From contig USDH01000009.1 in NCBI GenBank assembly GCA_900553415.1, positions 1 to 22,759 on the forward strand: a stretch of DNA of 22,759 nucleotides, read 5' to 3'. Position numbers and translations under genes: made by a program. The first letter of the stretch is position 1. Every line of letters starts with the position of its first letter. The notes beneath the pieces are model-generated. The model was not told the DNA's origin and made no database searches. It saw nothing but the letters and a program-made list of their open reading frames with translations. Positions 1 through 10,941 of the stretch are shown here, piece after piece. Origin of the DNA: an uncultured Collinsella sp. Its GTDB lineage: Bacteria > Actinomycetota > Coriobacteriia > Coriobacteriales > Coriobacteriaceae.

Positions 1-435
1 TTGCTCGCTTTGGTGCAGGGTAAGGCCGAATACGTTCTGGGTTTATCCGAGGGCTCGTGGATGGAAGAGGGCTATCGAGGTGTTTTGTCTCTGTATGGCC
101 AAGCGGGTAGTCTGGCATCTCTATGCTCCGAGGATAAGCTCCCCAATCGTTACGCCAACGTTTGGCGTGCGTATAGGGGAGTGAAGGAAAAGCCGGCAGC
201 GGACAGAAGGGTTAATGCCCTGATGAGAAAAAGAACGTTGGAAGCACTAGAGGAATCGGGCGTAACTCGCTACGGTCTCTGCCGCGATTTGAATCTGAAT
301 AAGGGAAACGTGTACGCATACTTGGCCGGCGATGACTCAAAAGTGAGCAGGAAGACAGCGCGCCGCATTATGGAATATGCGGAAGGGAGAAGCACCCAAG
401 AAGGAGCCGGGCGCCCGGTGTGTATGGCGGGGTAA
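1..435 (+). CDS. Unrecognised protein with C-terminal helix-turn-helix-like region, probably 5'-truncated
   Basis: The frame is open from the first base of the window and ends at a TAA at 433-435. The first codon is TTG with no visible ribosome-binding site, so this is most likely the C-terminal part of a longer gene that starts outside the window. About 144 residues are visible. Residues about 74-128 are rich in Arg and Lys and read like a small helical DNA-binding module: a helix, then a GVTRYGLCRDLNLNKGNVYAYL segment typical of XRE-like helix-turn-helix folds, then a helix ending in RRIMEYAEG. The N-terminal part (EYVLGLSEGSWMEEGYRG) is not recognised. Base use looks more AT-rich than in rmuC just downstream, which may hint at acquisition by transfer. 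No function is assigned. Confidence 0.55.
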   Translation: MLALVQGKAEYVLGLSEGSWMEEGYRGVLSLYGQAGSLASLCSEDKLPNRYANVWRAYRGVKEKPAADRRVNALMRKRTLEALEESGVTRYGLCRDLNLNKGNVYAYLAGDDSKVSRKTARRIMEYAEGRSTQEGAGRPVCMAG

Positions 436-486
436 GATTGATCGCGGTTTTGATTGGTGCTCGATTGGGTTTGTTGGGCGGAGTTT

Positions 487-1842
487 ATGTCTGCTATTGA
501 TATTGTGCTTGTTGTGATCGCCTTGGTGGCGGTGGGGGTTGCTGTGGCCTGTGCCCTGCAGCTCAAGGGCCTTCGTGCCGAGTTGCGGGAGCGTGGCGAC
601 AGTAGCGCGGAAACGCTGGCAGCACTCGAGCAGGCCAACAACGCGCTCGATGCCCTGAACGTCGCGCTGGCTGAAACCCGCCGCACGGCCAATGCCATCG
701 CGCAGCAGCAGACGACCGATGCGGCCGTGGAGCAGCAACGTTACCTGGCCATCGCACGCGAGTTCTCGCAAGCTGGTGACCGGATGGATGACCTGCGCCG
801 TGAGACGGCCCAACAGCTCGGCGCCAATCGCGAGGGCATCGAGCATCGCCTGGACAAGGTGCGCGAGACGGTCGATGCTCAGCTGGGCGCCATCCGCAAA
901 GACAACAACGTGCAGCTCGATCAGATGCGCGCGACGGTGGACGAGAAGCTCTCTCGCACGCTCAACGACCGTCTGTCTGCATCGTTTAAGCAGGTGAGCG
1001 ACCAGCTCGAGGCCGTGTACAAGGGCCTGGGCGACATGCAATCTATCGCCACTGGCGTGGGCGACCTTAAGCGCGTGCTGGGTAACGTCAAGGCGCGCGG
1101 CATTTTGGGCGAGGTGCAGCTGGGCGCGATCCTGGCGGATATCCTCACACCCGATCAGTATCTGGAAAACGTTGCCACCAAGCCCGGCGCCTCGGAACGC
1201 GTTGAGTTTGCCGTCAAGCTGCCGGTAGACGAGGGCGACCCCGTACTGCTGCCGATTGACTCCAAATTCCCGGGCGACGCGTACGAGCATCTGCTCGATG
1301 CCCAGGAGTCGGGCGACGCGGATGCCGTCGCCGCCGCGCGCAAGACGCTTGACACTATGGTCAAGCGTGAGGCAAAGGACATCAGCGAAAAGTATCTGAG
1401 CGTGCCCGTGACCACCAACTTTGGCATCATGTTCGTTCCGTTTGAGGGGCTGTACGCTGAGGTCGTCAGCCGCCCCGGGCTTATCGAGACCCTGGGCCGC
1501 GACTATCATGTCAACGTTGCCGGCCCTAGCACCATGGCGGCCATTCTCAACAGCCTGCAGATGAGTTACCAAACGTTTAAGCTGCAAAAACGCACCGACG
1601 ATGTACTGCGCGTGCTCTCCGCCGTCAAGGCCGAGCTGCCGCGTTATCAGGCGGCGCTGCGCCGCGCCCAGCAGCAGATCGAGACCGCGGGCAAAACGGT
1701 CGAGGGCATCATTACCACGCGCACCAACGTCATGGAGCGCAAGCTCAAGGACATCGACGCGCTGGAAGACGCCGACCAAGCCGATGAGATCTTGGGGCTC
1801 ACGCCCGCGGGCTTTCCCACAGACCAAGAAGACGAGGACTAA
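487..1842 (+). CDS. rmuC: DNA recombination protein RmuC
   Basis: This encodes 451 residues. The ATG at 487 is preferred over a TTG at 454 because GGCGGAG lies just upstream and because the protein then begins with the expected membrane anchor (residues about 3-24, hydrophobic). A long charged, Ala/Gln-rich coiled coil follows (about 25-190). The RmuC core begins near residue 199 with a GNVKARGILGEVQLG motif and continues with PIDSKFP near residue 256, FGIMFVPFEGLYAEV, and a YHVNVAGPSTMAAIL segment. RmuC proteins have a nuclease-like core and in E. coli limit recombination at short inverted repeats, which may be relevant in a window so rich in palindromes. The gene is followed by a terminator-like hairpin and is probably transcribed alone or with the upstream fragment. 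Confidence 0.93.
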   Translation: MSAIDIVLVVIALVAVGVAVACALQLKGLRAELRERGDSSAETLAALEQANNALDALNVALAETRRTANAIAQQQTTDAAVEQQRYLAIAREFSQAGDRMDDLRRETAQQLGANREGIEHRLDKVRETVDAQLGAIRKDNNVQLDQMRATVDEKLSRTLNDRLSASFKQVSDQLEAVYKGLGDMQSIATGVGDLKRVLGNVKARGILGEVQLGAILADILTPDQYLENVATKPGASERVEFAVKLPVDEGDPVLLPIDSKFPGDAYEHLLDAQESGDADAVAAARKTLDTMVKREAKDISEKYLSVPVTTNFGIMFVPFEGLYAEVVSRPGLIETLGRDYHVNVAGPSTMAAILNSLQMSYQTFKLQKRTDDVLRVLSAVKAELPRYQAALRRAQQQIETAGKTVEGIITTRTNVMERKLKDIDALEDADQADEILGLTPAGFPTDQEDED

Positions 1843-1854
1843 TTGCAACAAGAC

Positions 1855-1894
1855 GGCGGGGCGCCGGCGCAAACGCGGATGCCCCGCTGCTTTT
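1855..1894 (+). terminator. Intrinsic terminator after rmuC
   Basis: GCGGGGC at 1856-1862 pairs with GCCCCGC at 1881-1887. The 18-base loop contains the self-complementary GCGCCGGCGC. The stem is followed by TGCTTTT. It sits 13 bases after the rmuC stop codon. Confidence 0.7.
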
Positions 1895-1969
1895 CGCATC
1901 GTGCTTGCCTGAAGTGCGCTTCAATGTGCAACAATGGCGTTTCGCCCTATCAGACGCGAAAGGAAGCCC

Positions 1970-3772
<1,803 letters not shown>

Positions 3773-3835
3773 ACGTCTCGGACGTGGGACAATTGTGCCT
3801 ATTAGTTTATTGTGCCGTTGAGCCAAGGAGTCGTT

Positions 3836-4501
3836 ATGCCACGCGAGACCAATGCCGCCAAGCGCGAGCGCGCCATCGAGGTGTGTGAGCGCCTCAACCG
3901 TCGCTATGGCCCGGTCGAGTGCTTTTTGGACCACGAGAATCCCTTCCGCCTGCTGATTGCGGTGCTGCTCTCGGCGCAAACGACCGATGCGCAGGTCAAC
4001 AAGGTGACACCGCGGCTGTTTGCCCAGTGGCCCACGCCTGAGGCCATGGCCGGGGCGAGCGTGGCTGACGTGGCGGACACCATCAAGTCACTCGGCTTCT
4101 ACAAGAGCAAAGCCAAGCATGCCGTCGAGGCCGCGCAGATGATCGTCGCCGATTACGGCGGCGAGGTGCCGGCCGACATGAAGGAACTCGTGAAGCTGCC
4201 GGGCGTGGGACGCAAGACGGCGAACATCGTGCTCAACGTGGGGCATGGCATCGTGGAGGGCATTGCGGTGGACACGCACGTCAACCGCATTGCGCACCGC
4301 CTGATGCTGAGTCCCAAGACACATGCCAAGGAGCCGCTCAAGACCGAGCAGGATCTGCTCAAGATTTTGCCGCACGAGTATTGGGGGTCGGTCAACCATC
4401 AGTGGATCACCTTCGGTCGCGAGATCTGCGACGCCCGCAAACCCAAGTGTGACGAGTGCCCGCTGGCAGATTTGTGCCCCAGCGTGCGCGTAGCGGGGTA
4501 G
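3836..4501 (+). CDS. nth: Endonuclease III (DNA glycosylase/AP lyase)
   Basis: This encodes 221 residues, close to the usual length of about 210. The ATG at 3836 has AAGGAG five bases upstream; a GTG at 3812 in the same frame has none. The helix-hairpin-helix is LVKLPGVGRKTANIVL, with the catalytic Lys at 127. The catalytic Asp is 146 in AVDTHVNRIAHRL. The iron-sulfur ligands are Cys198, 205, 208 and 214, in the C-X6-C-X2-C-X5-C spacing typical of the family. All key residues are present, so an active bifunctional glycosylase removing oxidised pyrimidines is expected (base excision repair, cytoplasm). The gene sits 63 bases after the ABC transporter and is followed by a terminator before mfd, giving a local DNA-repair pair. 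Confidence 0.96.
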   Translation: MPRETNAAKRERAIEVCERLNRRYGPVECFLDHENPFRLLIAVLLSAQTTDAQVNKVTPRLFAQWPTPEAMAGASVADVADTIKSLGFYKSKAKHAVEAAQMIVADYGGEVPADMKELVKLPGVGRKTANIVLNVGHGIVEGIAVDTHVNRIAHRLMLSPKTHAKEPLKTEQDLLKILPHEYWGSVNHQWITFGREICDARKPKCDECPLADLCPSVRVAG

Positions 4502-4605
4502 GGCGGAACGCATCTTCGTCTGGCGTTTTTTGCGGGGCTGGGTTTGCCCTTGAGCTGGAGTCCTCTCCATGCGCTACCATGACAGGCAACGAATTTGACG
4601 AACGA

Positions 4606-4633
4606 CCCGCCGAGCTTGCCCCGGCGGGCTTTT
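4606..4633 (+). terminator. Intrinsic terminator between nth and mfd
   Basis: CCCGCCG at 4606-4612 pairs perfectly with CGGCGGG at 4622-4628, with a nine-base loop, followed by CTTTT. It ends only 25 bases before the mfd start codon, so an mfd promoter would have to overlap or precede it. The hairpin could alternatively act in the mfd leader. Confidence 0.65.
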
Positions 4634-4658
4634 GGCGTTGCGATGCCGGAGGAACAGC

Positions 4659-7600
4659 ATGCTCATTCACCGTATAGCCGCGCAGCTCTACACTGCTGAG
4701 GCCTTGCAGACCGTCGAGGCCGGACTCGATGCCGGCGAGGACGTGACGCTGGCCGTGTCGCAGTCGGGTCGCACGCTTATGGCGGCAGCCCAGTTTGCGC
4801 GCCGTCCACGCCCCACGGTCTACATTGTGAGCGGCGAGGACGCGGCCGATCGCGCCGCGCGCAGCCTTGCCGCCTACGTGGGCCTGGCGCATGTGTGTCG
4901 TTTTCCCGAGCGCAAGGACTATCCGTGGCGCGAGCAGGCGCCCGACGATGCCGTGGTGGCGCAGCGCTGCGAGGCACTCGGGCGCATCGTGCGCGGGGAC
5001 AACTGCATTATGGTTGCTTCGGCCCGTGCGCTGCTGCGCTGTGTGCCGCCGGTCGAGAGCCGTTACTGGGAGTCCACGTCCTTTGCGGTGGGCGAGGAGA
5101 TTCCTTTTGACGAGGTGCCACAGCGCCTGGTGGGCATGGGCTACACCAATGCCGGCGCCGCCGACGCGCCCGGCCTGTTCCGTGTGCACGGCGACACCGT
5201 CGAGGTGTTCCCCGCACAGGAAAAAGCGCCCGTGCGCATTGAGTTCTTTGGCGACGAGATCGATCGCATCCGCCGCATGGTGAGTTCAACGGGCCAGACC
5301 ATCGGCAACGAGGACAGCATCGAGATCTTCCCATGCCGTGAGCTGGCGCTCACCGACGAGGCCGTCCACAACATGCATGTGGCGCTCTATCGCGCCAGCC
5401 AGGACGACAGCAAACTGGCGGCGCTGCTCGAGAGGGTGGATGCGCGCATCGTCACGCCCGAGCTCGACCGCTTTTTGCCGGTGATGTACGGCCAGACCGT
5501 GAGCCCGCTGTCACACGTGAGTGGCAAGGCGCTCGTGGTGCTGTCCGAGCCGCGCTCGCTGTTCGACGATTGCCTGCGCGCCTACGAGGATATCGAGGCC
5601 CGTGCCGGCGAGGCGGGGGTCGACCGCTTGGACGGTCTGTACGTGCGCGCCCAACAGCTCGACTTTGGTGCCCAGCAGCGCCTGAACTACGTAAGCCTGA
5701 TTCGTGCCGGCGGTGCGGTGACGGCCGAGCTCAAGATTGAGCAGCCGGCCATTGCGGGCTCGGACAACCGTTTTATGACGCGCATTCAGGAGGTTGTGGG
5801 CAAGCGCTACGCCTGCGTGTTTGCCATTCCCGACCGCGGCGCGCGCGAGTCGATGGAGCTCACCTTTGGCGATGAGGGCATTACCTTTGAGGAATCGCTG
5901 ACCGCGGCGCCCGAAAATGCCGGCGCTATCGGTGACCGCGTGCGCGTGGCAGCAGCGGATTCCGCCGACCGTACCGCACGCCAGGAGGCCCATGCTTCCA
6001 TTCGCGAGCGTAAGGCCGACGCGCTCAACGCCCGCTCGCTCGAGGCGGGCGCGGCCCAGGCCGCCGCCGGTGCCGCCGTGCCCACCATCTCGCGCGGACG
6101 CGTGACCTTTGTCGATGCCGCCCTGCCGCAGGGCGTGGTGGTGCCCGATGCCAACCTGGCCGTGTTCTCGATCGCCGACCTCAACGCCCGCATGGATGCC
6201 AATCGCGCGCGCAGCCGCCGCAAGGTGGACATTACGCAGATCACGTTCCCGTTTAAGCCGGGCGACTACGTGGTGCACGCCACTCACGGCATCGCGCTCT
6301 TTAGCGAGATCGCGCGCCAGGAAGTGGGCGGCAAGGAGCGCGACTACTTTTTGCTGGAATATGCCGACGGCGACAAACTCTACGTGCCGCTCGAGCAGGT
6401 CGACCGCATCACACGCTATGTTGGCCCCGACGGCGACAAGCCGCGCCTGACCAGGCTCAACACCGCCGACTGGACGCGGGCCACCAACAAGGCGCGCAAG
6501 AACGCCAAAAAGCTGGCGTTTGACCTGGTCGATCTGTATACGCGCCGCTCCTCGATTGCCGGTGTCGCCTGCCCGCCCGACACGCCCGAGCAGATCGAGA
6601 TGGAGGAGAGCTTCCCTTACGACGAGACGCGCGACCAGCTGGAGGCTATCGCCGACATCAAGGCCGACATGGAGGCGCCCAAGCCCATGGACCGCCTGCT
6701 GTGCGGCGACGTAGGCTTTGGCAAGACCGAGGTCGCCCTGCGCGCGGCGTTTAAGTGTGTGGACTCCGGCCGCCAAGTCATGGTGCTCTGCCCCACGACC
6801 ATTCTGGCCCAGCAGCACTACGAGACGTTCTTTGAGCGCTTTGCTCCGTTTGGCCTCGAGGTCGAGGTGCTCAGCCGCTTCCGCACCCCGGCGCAGCAAA
6901 AGCGCGCGCTTAAGGCGTTTGCCGAGGGCACGATTGATGTGCTCATCGGCACGCACCGCTTGCTTTCTGCCGACGTGAACCCCAAGAACCTGGGCATGGT
7001 GATTATTGACGAGGAGCAACGCTTTGGCGTGCAGCACAAGGAGCAGCTCAAGAACCTGCGCGAGCAGATTGACGTGCTCACGCTTTCGGCAACGCCGATT
7101 CCGCGAACCATGCAGATGGCCACGAGCGGCGTGCGCGACATGAGCCTGATCACCACGCCGCCGACCGGGCGCCGCCCCGTGATCGTGCACGTGGGAGAGT
7201 ACGATCCCGACGTGGTGAGCGCGGCGATTCGCCTGGAGGTGGGTCGCGGCGGCCAGGTGTACTACGTGTCCAACCGCGTCAAGACCATCGACGACGCCGT
7301 GGCGCGCGTGCACGAGGCCGCGCCTGAGGCGCGCGTGGGCGTGGCGCACGGCAAGATGAGCCCGCGCGAGGTCGAGGACGTGATGATTGAGTTCGCGACC
7401 AAAAAGATCGACGTGCTCATCGCCACGACCATCGTGGAGAGCGGCATCGACAACGCGACCGCCAACACGCTCATCATCGAGGACTCGCAGCGTCTGGGTC
7501 TGGCACAGCTCTACCAGCTTAAGGGCCGCGTGGGCCGCTCGGCCACGCAGGCCTACGCGTACTTTATGTTCCCGGGCGAGCTGCCGCTTACCGAGGAGGC

Positions 7601-8291
7601 GACGGCGCGCCTGACCGCACTTTCCGAGTTCCAGGACCTGGGCAGCGGCATGCGTATCGCCATGCGCGACCTGGAGATTCGCGGCGCCGGTTCGCTGATG
7701 GGCGCTGAGCAGCACGGCAACCTGTCGAGCGTGGGCTTTGATCTGTTTACGCAGATGTTGGGCCAGGCCGTGGCCGAGGCGCGCGGCGATGACGACGCCG
7801 GCGTGGAGGCGGCGAGCGTGGGTATTAACCTGCCGGCCGACTACTTCTTGTCCGAGGAGTACCTGCCGGCGGTGGACCAGCGCGTGCTCGTGTACCGCAA
7901 GCTCGCAGCGGCCGAGGACCTGGAGAGCATCGACGAGGTGCAGGAAGAGACCGAGGCTGCGCATGGCGAGCTGCCGTTGGCGGGGCTCAACCTGTTCAAC
8001 CGCGCTCGCATCCGTATCCGCGGCGAGCGCTTGGGGCTCGAGAGCGTCACGCTCAGCGGCGGACGCATCACGTTTTTGGGCGTCGACGTGCCCAAGAAGG
8101 TGGCCTTTGAGCTTAAGACCCGCTATGGCGCGGTGAACTTCCCCAAGAGCCGCAAGCTGTCGGTGCCCTACAAGGCGGGCGCCGGCGCAGGCAGCGGCCT
8201 GGGCCGAGGTCTCGACGCCAACGACGGCACCGGTCCCGTGGCGGCGGCGCTCATGCTGCTGCAGCAGCTGGGCGCGAGCGACGACGACTAA
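4659..8291 (+). CDS. mfd: Transcription-repair coupling factor Mfd
   Basis: This encodes 1210 residues, in the normal range for Mfd. The ATG at 4659 has GGAGGA five bases upstream. The N-terminal part (about 1-400) matches the UvrB-like damage-recognition region. The RNA-polymerase-interacting (CarD-like) domain starts near residue 532 with FKPGDYVVHATHGIALF. The translocase follows with Walker A GDVGFGKT (683-690), the DEEQ box (784-787) in DEEQRFGVQHKEQ, SATPIPRTMQMA, and the motif VI region QLYQLKGRVGRS near residue 953. A C-terminal TRCF domain follows, and the last roughly 30 residues are Gly/Ala-rich. The family displaces RNA polymerase stalled at lesions and recruits UvrA. A low-complexity Ala/Arg-rich stretch precedes the CarD-like domain (about residues 440-485), which looks like a linker. 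Confidence 0.97.
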   Translation: MLIHRIAAQLYTAEALQTVEAGLDAGEDVTLAVSQSGRTLMAAAQFARRPRPTVYIVSGEDAADRAARSLAAYVGLAHVCRFPERKDYPWREQAPDDAVVAQRCEALGRIVRGDNCIMVASARALLRCVPPVESRYWESTSFAVGEEIPFDEVPQRLVGMGYTNAGAADAPGLFRVHGDTVEVFPAQEKAPVRIEFFGDEIDRIRRMVSSTGQTIGNEDSIEIFPCRELALTDEAVHNMHVALYRASQDDSKLAALLERVDARIVTPELDRFLPVMYGQTVSPLSHVSGKALVVLSEPRSLFDDCLRAYEDIEARAGEAGVDRLDGLYVRAQQLDFGAQQRLNYVSLIRAGGAVTAELKIEQPAIAGSDNRFMTRIQEVVGKRYACVFAIPDRGARESMELTFGDEGITFEESLTAAPENAGAIGDRVRVAAADSADRTARQEAHASIRERKADALNARSLEAGAAQAAAGAAVPTISRGRVTFVDAALPQGVVVPDANLAVFSIADLNARMDANRARSRRKVDITQITFPFKPGDYVVHATHGIALFSEIARQEVGGKERDYFLLEYADGDKLYVPLEQVDRITRYVGPDGDKPRLTRLNTADWTRATNKARKNAKKLAFDLVDLYTRRSSIAGVACPPDTPEQIEMEESFPYDETRDQLEAIADIKADMEAPKPMDRLLCGDVGFGKTEVALRAAFKCVDSGRQVMVLCPTTILAQQHYETFFERFAPFGLEVEVLSRFRTPAQQKRALKAFAEGTIDVLIGTHRLLSADVNPKNLGMVIIDEEQRFGVQHKEQLKNLREQIDVLTLSATPIPRTMQMATSGVRDMSLITTPPTGRRPVIVHVGEYDPDVVSAAIRLEVGRGGQVYYVSNRVKTIDDAVARVHEAAPEARVGVAHGKMSPREVEDVMIEFATKKIDVLIATTIVESGIDNATANTLIIEDSQRLGLAQLYQLKGRVGRSATQAYAYFMFPGELPLTEEATARLTALSEFQDLGSGMRIAMRDLEIRGAGSLMGAEQHGNLSSVGFDLFTQMLGQAVAEARGDDDAGVEAASVGINLPADYFLSEEYLPAVDQRVLVYRKLAAAEDLESIDEVQEETEAAHGELPLAGLNLFNRARIRIRGERLGLESVTLSGGRITFLGVDVPKKVAFELKTRYGAVNFPKSRKLSVPYKAGAGAGSGLGRGLDANDGTGPVAAALMLLQQLGASDDD

Positions 8292-8347
8292 CGGGTCGAC
8301 GCTGCAAACGCCCCATTTGGGCAATCTGACCCCATCGAAAGGAAAGC

Positions 8348-9211
8348 ATGTTCGGATACATCTATAAGAAAGATGTCGCCATGATCGCGGTTGTCCTGTG
8401 CCTTTGTCTGGGCGTGGGTAGTTTCTTCGATTATCAGATCTCGAGCGCGCTGTTCAATATCGGCAGCATGTACGGTCGCTTTATCGAGGCCGCTGGCGAG
8501 CTGCCGTTTGAGCTGACGGCGAGCGTCGCGGGCGTTATGCTCGTGCGCGCGGTGCGTCCCGACTCCAGGGGGAGCAAATGGCTCGCCGTGCTCGGCATCC
8601 TCGTTAACGTCGGCCTGGCCGGCTACGAAGTCGTCTCGTCCCTGCGGGTCGGCGGAAAACTCATCGCGGCTCAGTTGGTGCTGACGTTTGTGCTGGTCAT
8701 CGCCGCCAACCTTATCGTCTACCGCCTCACGCGCGACACCGATCCCAAAGAGCTCACGCGCTGGGCGTTGATGGTACTTGCCGTGTGGGTCGCTCAGGCC
8801 ATTATCCTCAACGTGATCGTCAAGCCGCTGTGGTCGCGCCCGCGCATGCGCGTGATCGAGGTGACGCAGGGGCTCAATTTTCAGCCGTGGTGGGTGATCG
8901 GCAATCCCGACAAGTGGACCTATATCGCCGCCGGCGTGATCAAGGACGGCTTCAAGTCGTTTGCAAGCGGGCACACCGCGCACGCGGCGATCGGCCTCAT
9001 GCTCGCCGGGCTTCCCGCGATGGCCTTTAAGGAAAAGCCGTCGCGCCGCCGGGTGGTCTTTTGGACGGCGGCCGCGGTCGCGGCGCTTGTCGCCTTTGGC
9101 CGTATCGTGATCGGAGCGCATTTTTTGAGTGACGTGAGCTGCGGCTTTGCCCTGGTGCTGGCGCTTGTGTGCCTTGCCGCGCGCATTGCCTATCCCAGCG
9201 GCGTACAATAG
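8348..9211 (+). CDS. PAP2-family membrane phosphatase
   Basis: This encodes 287 residues, with ATG at 8348 preceded by AAAGGAAA. Several hydrophobic segments (about 12-27, 55-68, 78-94, 107-126, 138-158, 212-226, 236-250, 264-282) suggest six or more membrane helices. The three acid-phosphatase/PAP2 motifs are visible: Lys159 with Arg164-Pro165 in KPLWSRPR, SFASGHTAHA with Ser207-Gly-His209, and GRIVIGAHFLSD with Arg252, His258 and Asp262. The first motif has a shorter Lys-to-Arg-Pro gap than the textbook K-X6-RP pattern. Family members dephosphorylate phosphatidate, phosphatidylglycerol phosphate or undecaprenyl pyrophosphate at the membrane; the substrate here is unknown. The gene starts 56 bases after mfd and probably reads on from it or from its own promoter. 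Confidence 0.85.
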   Translation: MFGYIYKKDVAMIAVVLCLCLGVGSFFDYQISSALFNIGSMYGRFIEAAGELPFELTASVAGVMLVRAVRPDSRGSKWLAVLGILVNVGLAGYEVVSSLRVGGKLIAAQLVLTFVLVIAANLIVYRLTRDTDPKELTRWALMVLAVWVAQAIILNVIVKPLWSRPRMRVIEVTQGLNFQPWWVIGNPDKWTYIAAGVIKDGFKSFASGHTAHAAIGLMLAGLPAMAFKEKPSRRRVVFWTAAAVAALVAFGRIVIGAHFLSDVSCGFALVLALVCLAARIAYPSGVQ

Positions 9212-9256
9212 CTCCGTTTGAATCATCTGGCCGATACCCGGTAAGAGAGGATTGCC

Positions 9257-10282
9257 ATGCTCGCGTTCAACAACGATTATTCCCACGGCGCACACCCGGC
9301 GGTGTTGCAGGCGCTCGTCGATACCAACATGGAGCCGCAGCCCGGCTACGGTACCGATGCGCACACCGAGCGTGCCAAGCAGCTGATTCGCGAGGCCTGT
9401 CAGGCCCCCGATGCCGACGTGTTCTTGCTGGTGGGCGGCACGCAGGCCAACGCGACGGTGATTGATATGCTGCTCGCGCCCTACCAGGGCGTTGTTGCCG
9501 CCGAGACCGGTCATGTTGCCTGCCACGAGGCGGGCGCCATCGAGTTTGGCGGCCACAAGGTGCTCACCATCCCCGGCTACGAGGGCAAGATGCACGCCGA
9601 GGATCTCGAGAACTATATCCAGGTGTTCTACGAAAACGAGAGCTACGAGCACACGGTGTTCCCGGGCGCCGTGTACGTGAGTCTATCGACCGAGTACGGC
9701 ACGCTGTACTCCAAGGCCGAGCTCGCGGCGATTCACGCGGTGTGCCAGAAGCGCGAGATTCCGCTGTTTGTGGATGGCGCCCGCCTGGCCTATGCACTGG
9801 CGGCCGATGAGTGCGACATTACCCTGCCCGAGCTGGCGCAGCTGTGCGACGTGTTCTACATCGGCGGCACCAAGTGCGGCGCGCTCTGCGGCGAGGCCGT
9901 GGTGTTTTGCGGCATGCACGCTCCGGCGCATCCCATTCCGCGCATTAAGCAGCACGGTGCGCTGTTGGCCAAGGGCCGCCTGACGGGCGTCCAGTTTGAG
10001 GCGCTCTTTACCGATGGCCTGTATTTTGAGATTGGTCGACAGGCGATTGAGACGGCCCAGGCGCTACGCCGTGTGCTGCACGAGCGCGGCTACCAGTTCT
10101 TCTTGGAGACGCCCACAAACCAGCAGTTTGTGATTCTGCCCAACGAGGACATGGCCCGCATTCGCGAGCATGCGGCGATCGAGTACTGGGAAAAGTACGA
10201 CGAGACCCACACGGTGGTGCGTTTTTGCACCAGCTGGGCCACGACGCAGGAGGATATCGACGCGTTGGCGGCGGTTCTGTAG
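9257..10282 (+). CDS. ltaE: Low-specificity L-threonine aldolase-family PLP enzyme
   Basis: This encodes 341 residues, typical of the family. The start is an ATG at 9257 after GAGAGGA. It opens with FNNDYSHGAHPAVLQAL, the substrate-side motif of this family, followed by GGTQANATV. The PLP-phasing Asp is 173 in FVDGARLAYAL and the Schiff-base Lys is 206 in YIGGTKCGALCGEAVVF. The expected reaction is PLP-dependent cleavage of L-threonine or L-allo-threonine to glycine and acetaldehyde in the cytoplasm. The beta-eliminating lyase superfamily also includes related enzymes, so exact substrate is uncertain. It is followed at once by a strong terminator, so it is the last gene of its transcript. Confidence 0.88.
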   Translation: MLAFNNDYSHGAHPAVLQALVDTNMEPQPGYGTDAHTERAKQLIREACQAPDADVFLLVGGTQANATVIDMLLAPYQGVVAAETGHVACHEAGAIEFGGHKVLTIPGYEGKMHAEDLENYIQVFYENESYEHTVFPGAVYVSLSTEYGTLYSKAELAAIHAVCQKREIPLFVDGARLAYALAADECDITLPELAQLCDVFYIGGTKCGALCGEAVVFCGMHAPAHPIPRIKQHGALLAKGRLTGVQFEALFTDGLYFEIGRQAIETAQALRRVLHERGYQFFLETPTNQQFVILPNEDMARIREHAAIEYWEKYDETHTVVRFCTSWATTQEDIDALAAVL

Positions 10283-10298
10283 GTTGATGTGACGAGGA

Positions 10299-10341
10299 GG
10301 GCCGCCTTGCGCCTGGGTTTGGCGCGGGGCGGCCTTTGCTT
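10299..10341 (+). terminator. Strong intrinsic terminator after the threonine aldolase gene
   Basis: GGCCGCC at 10300-10306 pairs with GGCGGCC at 10328-10334, and an inner GCGCC (10309-10313) pairs with GGCGC (10321-10325). The loop is TGGGTTT, and TTTGCTTTT follows. The T tract ends just before the ribosome-binding site of the GNAT gene, so that gene needs read-through or a promoter inside this region. Confidence 0.8.
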
Positions 10342-10359
10342 TTGAGGGAGAAGGGCTGT

Positions 10360-10941
10360 ATGACCGAGATGTCCGAGCCGGCGATTCGCCTGGCGACGCC
10401 CGAAGACGCGCCGGCGTTGCTTGCCATCTATGAGCCGTATGTGCGCCAGACGGCGATTACCTGCGAATACGAGGTGCCGAGCGTTGAGGAGTTCGCCGGG
10501 CGCATCGAGCGTACGCTCAAGCGCTATCCGTATCTGGTGATGGAGCTGGACGGGCGTCCGGTAGGCTATGCCTATGCGAGTCCGCTCAACAGCCGCGAGG
10601 CATACGACTGGTCGGTCGAGACGTCGATCTACCTGGCACGCGACGTGCGCCACGGCGGGCTGGGCCGCAAGCTGCACGATACGCTCAAGCAATGCCTGAT
10701 CGCGATGGGCATCACCAACATGTGCGCGCTCATCGCCGTGCCGCACGACAAGGACGACGAGTATCTGACGCACAACAGTCAGGACTTCCATGCTCATATG
10801 GGGTATCGCCTGGTGGGCGCCTTTGACCGCTGCGCCCAAAAGTTCGGCCGCTGGTACGACATGTGCTGGATGGAGCTGGTCCTGGCCGAGCGCACCCCCA
10901 ACCAGCCCAAACCAACCTGGTTCCCCGACCTCCTCGCCTAA
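10360..10941 (+). CDS. GNAT-family N-acetyltransferase (phosphinothricin/YncA-like)
   Basis: This encodes 193 residues. The ATG at 10360 has GGGAGAAGG upstream; an in-frame TTG at 10336 lies inside the preceding terminator and is rejected. The fold is readable from the N-terminal IRLATPEDAPALLAIYEPYV, through the acetyl-CoA pyrophosphate loop DVRHGGLGRKLHDTL (residues 95-109), to the C-terminal HAHMGYRLVGAF and KFGRWYDMCWMEL segments, which resemble MnaT/YncA and phosphinothricin acetyltransferases. Such proteins acetylate amino groups of small substrates such as methionine analogues or phosphinothricin. The native substrate is not known. The stop codon abuts an imperfect palindrome that also overlaps the stop of the convergent GntR gene. 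Confidence 0.85.
   Translation: MTEMSEPAIRLATPEDAPALLAIYEPYVRQTAITCEYEVPSVEEFAGRIERTLKRYPYLVMELDGRPVGYAYASPLNSREAYDWSVETSIYLARDVRHGGLGRKLHDTLKQCLIAMGITNMCALIAVPHDKDDEYLTHNSQDFHAHMGYRLVGAFDRCAQKFGRWYDMCWMELVLAERTPNQPKPTWFPDLLA

Noticed and set aside
454..486. TTG at 454 as start of rmuC
   Set aside because: The ATG at 487 has a better ribosome-binding site and places the membrane anchor at the N-terminus.
5511..8324. Long open frame on the minus strand opposite mfd (about 937 codons)
   Set aside because: It is a GC-rich antisense shadow of mfd: no recognisable motifs, a His/Arg/Ala-rich composition typical of reverse-frame translation, and mfd is complete on the plus strand.
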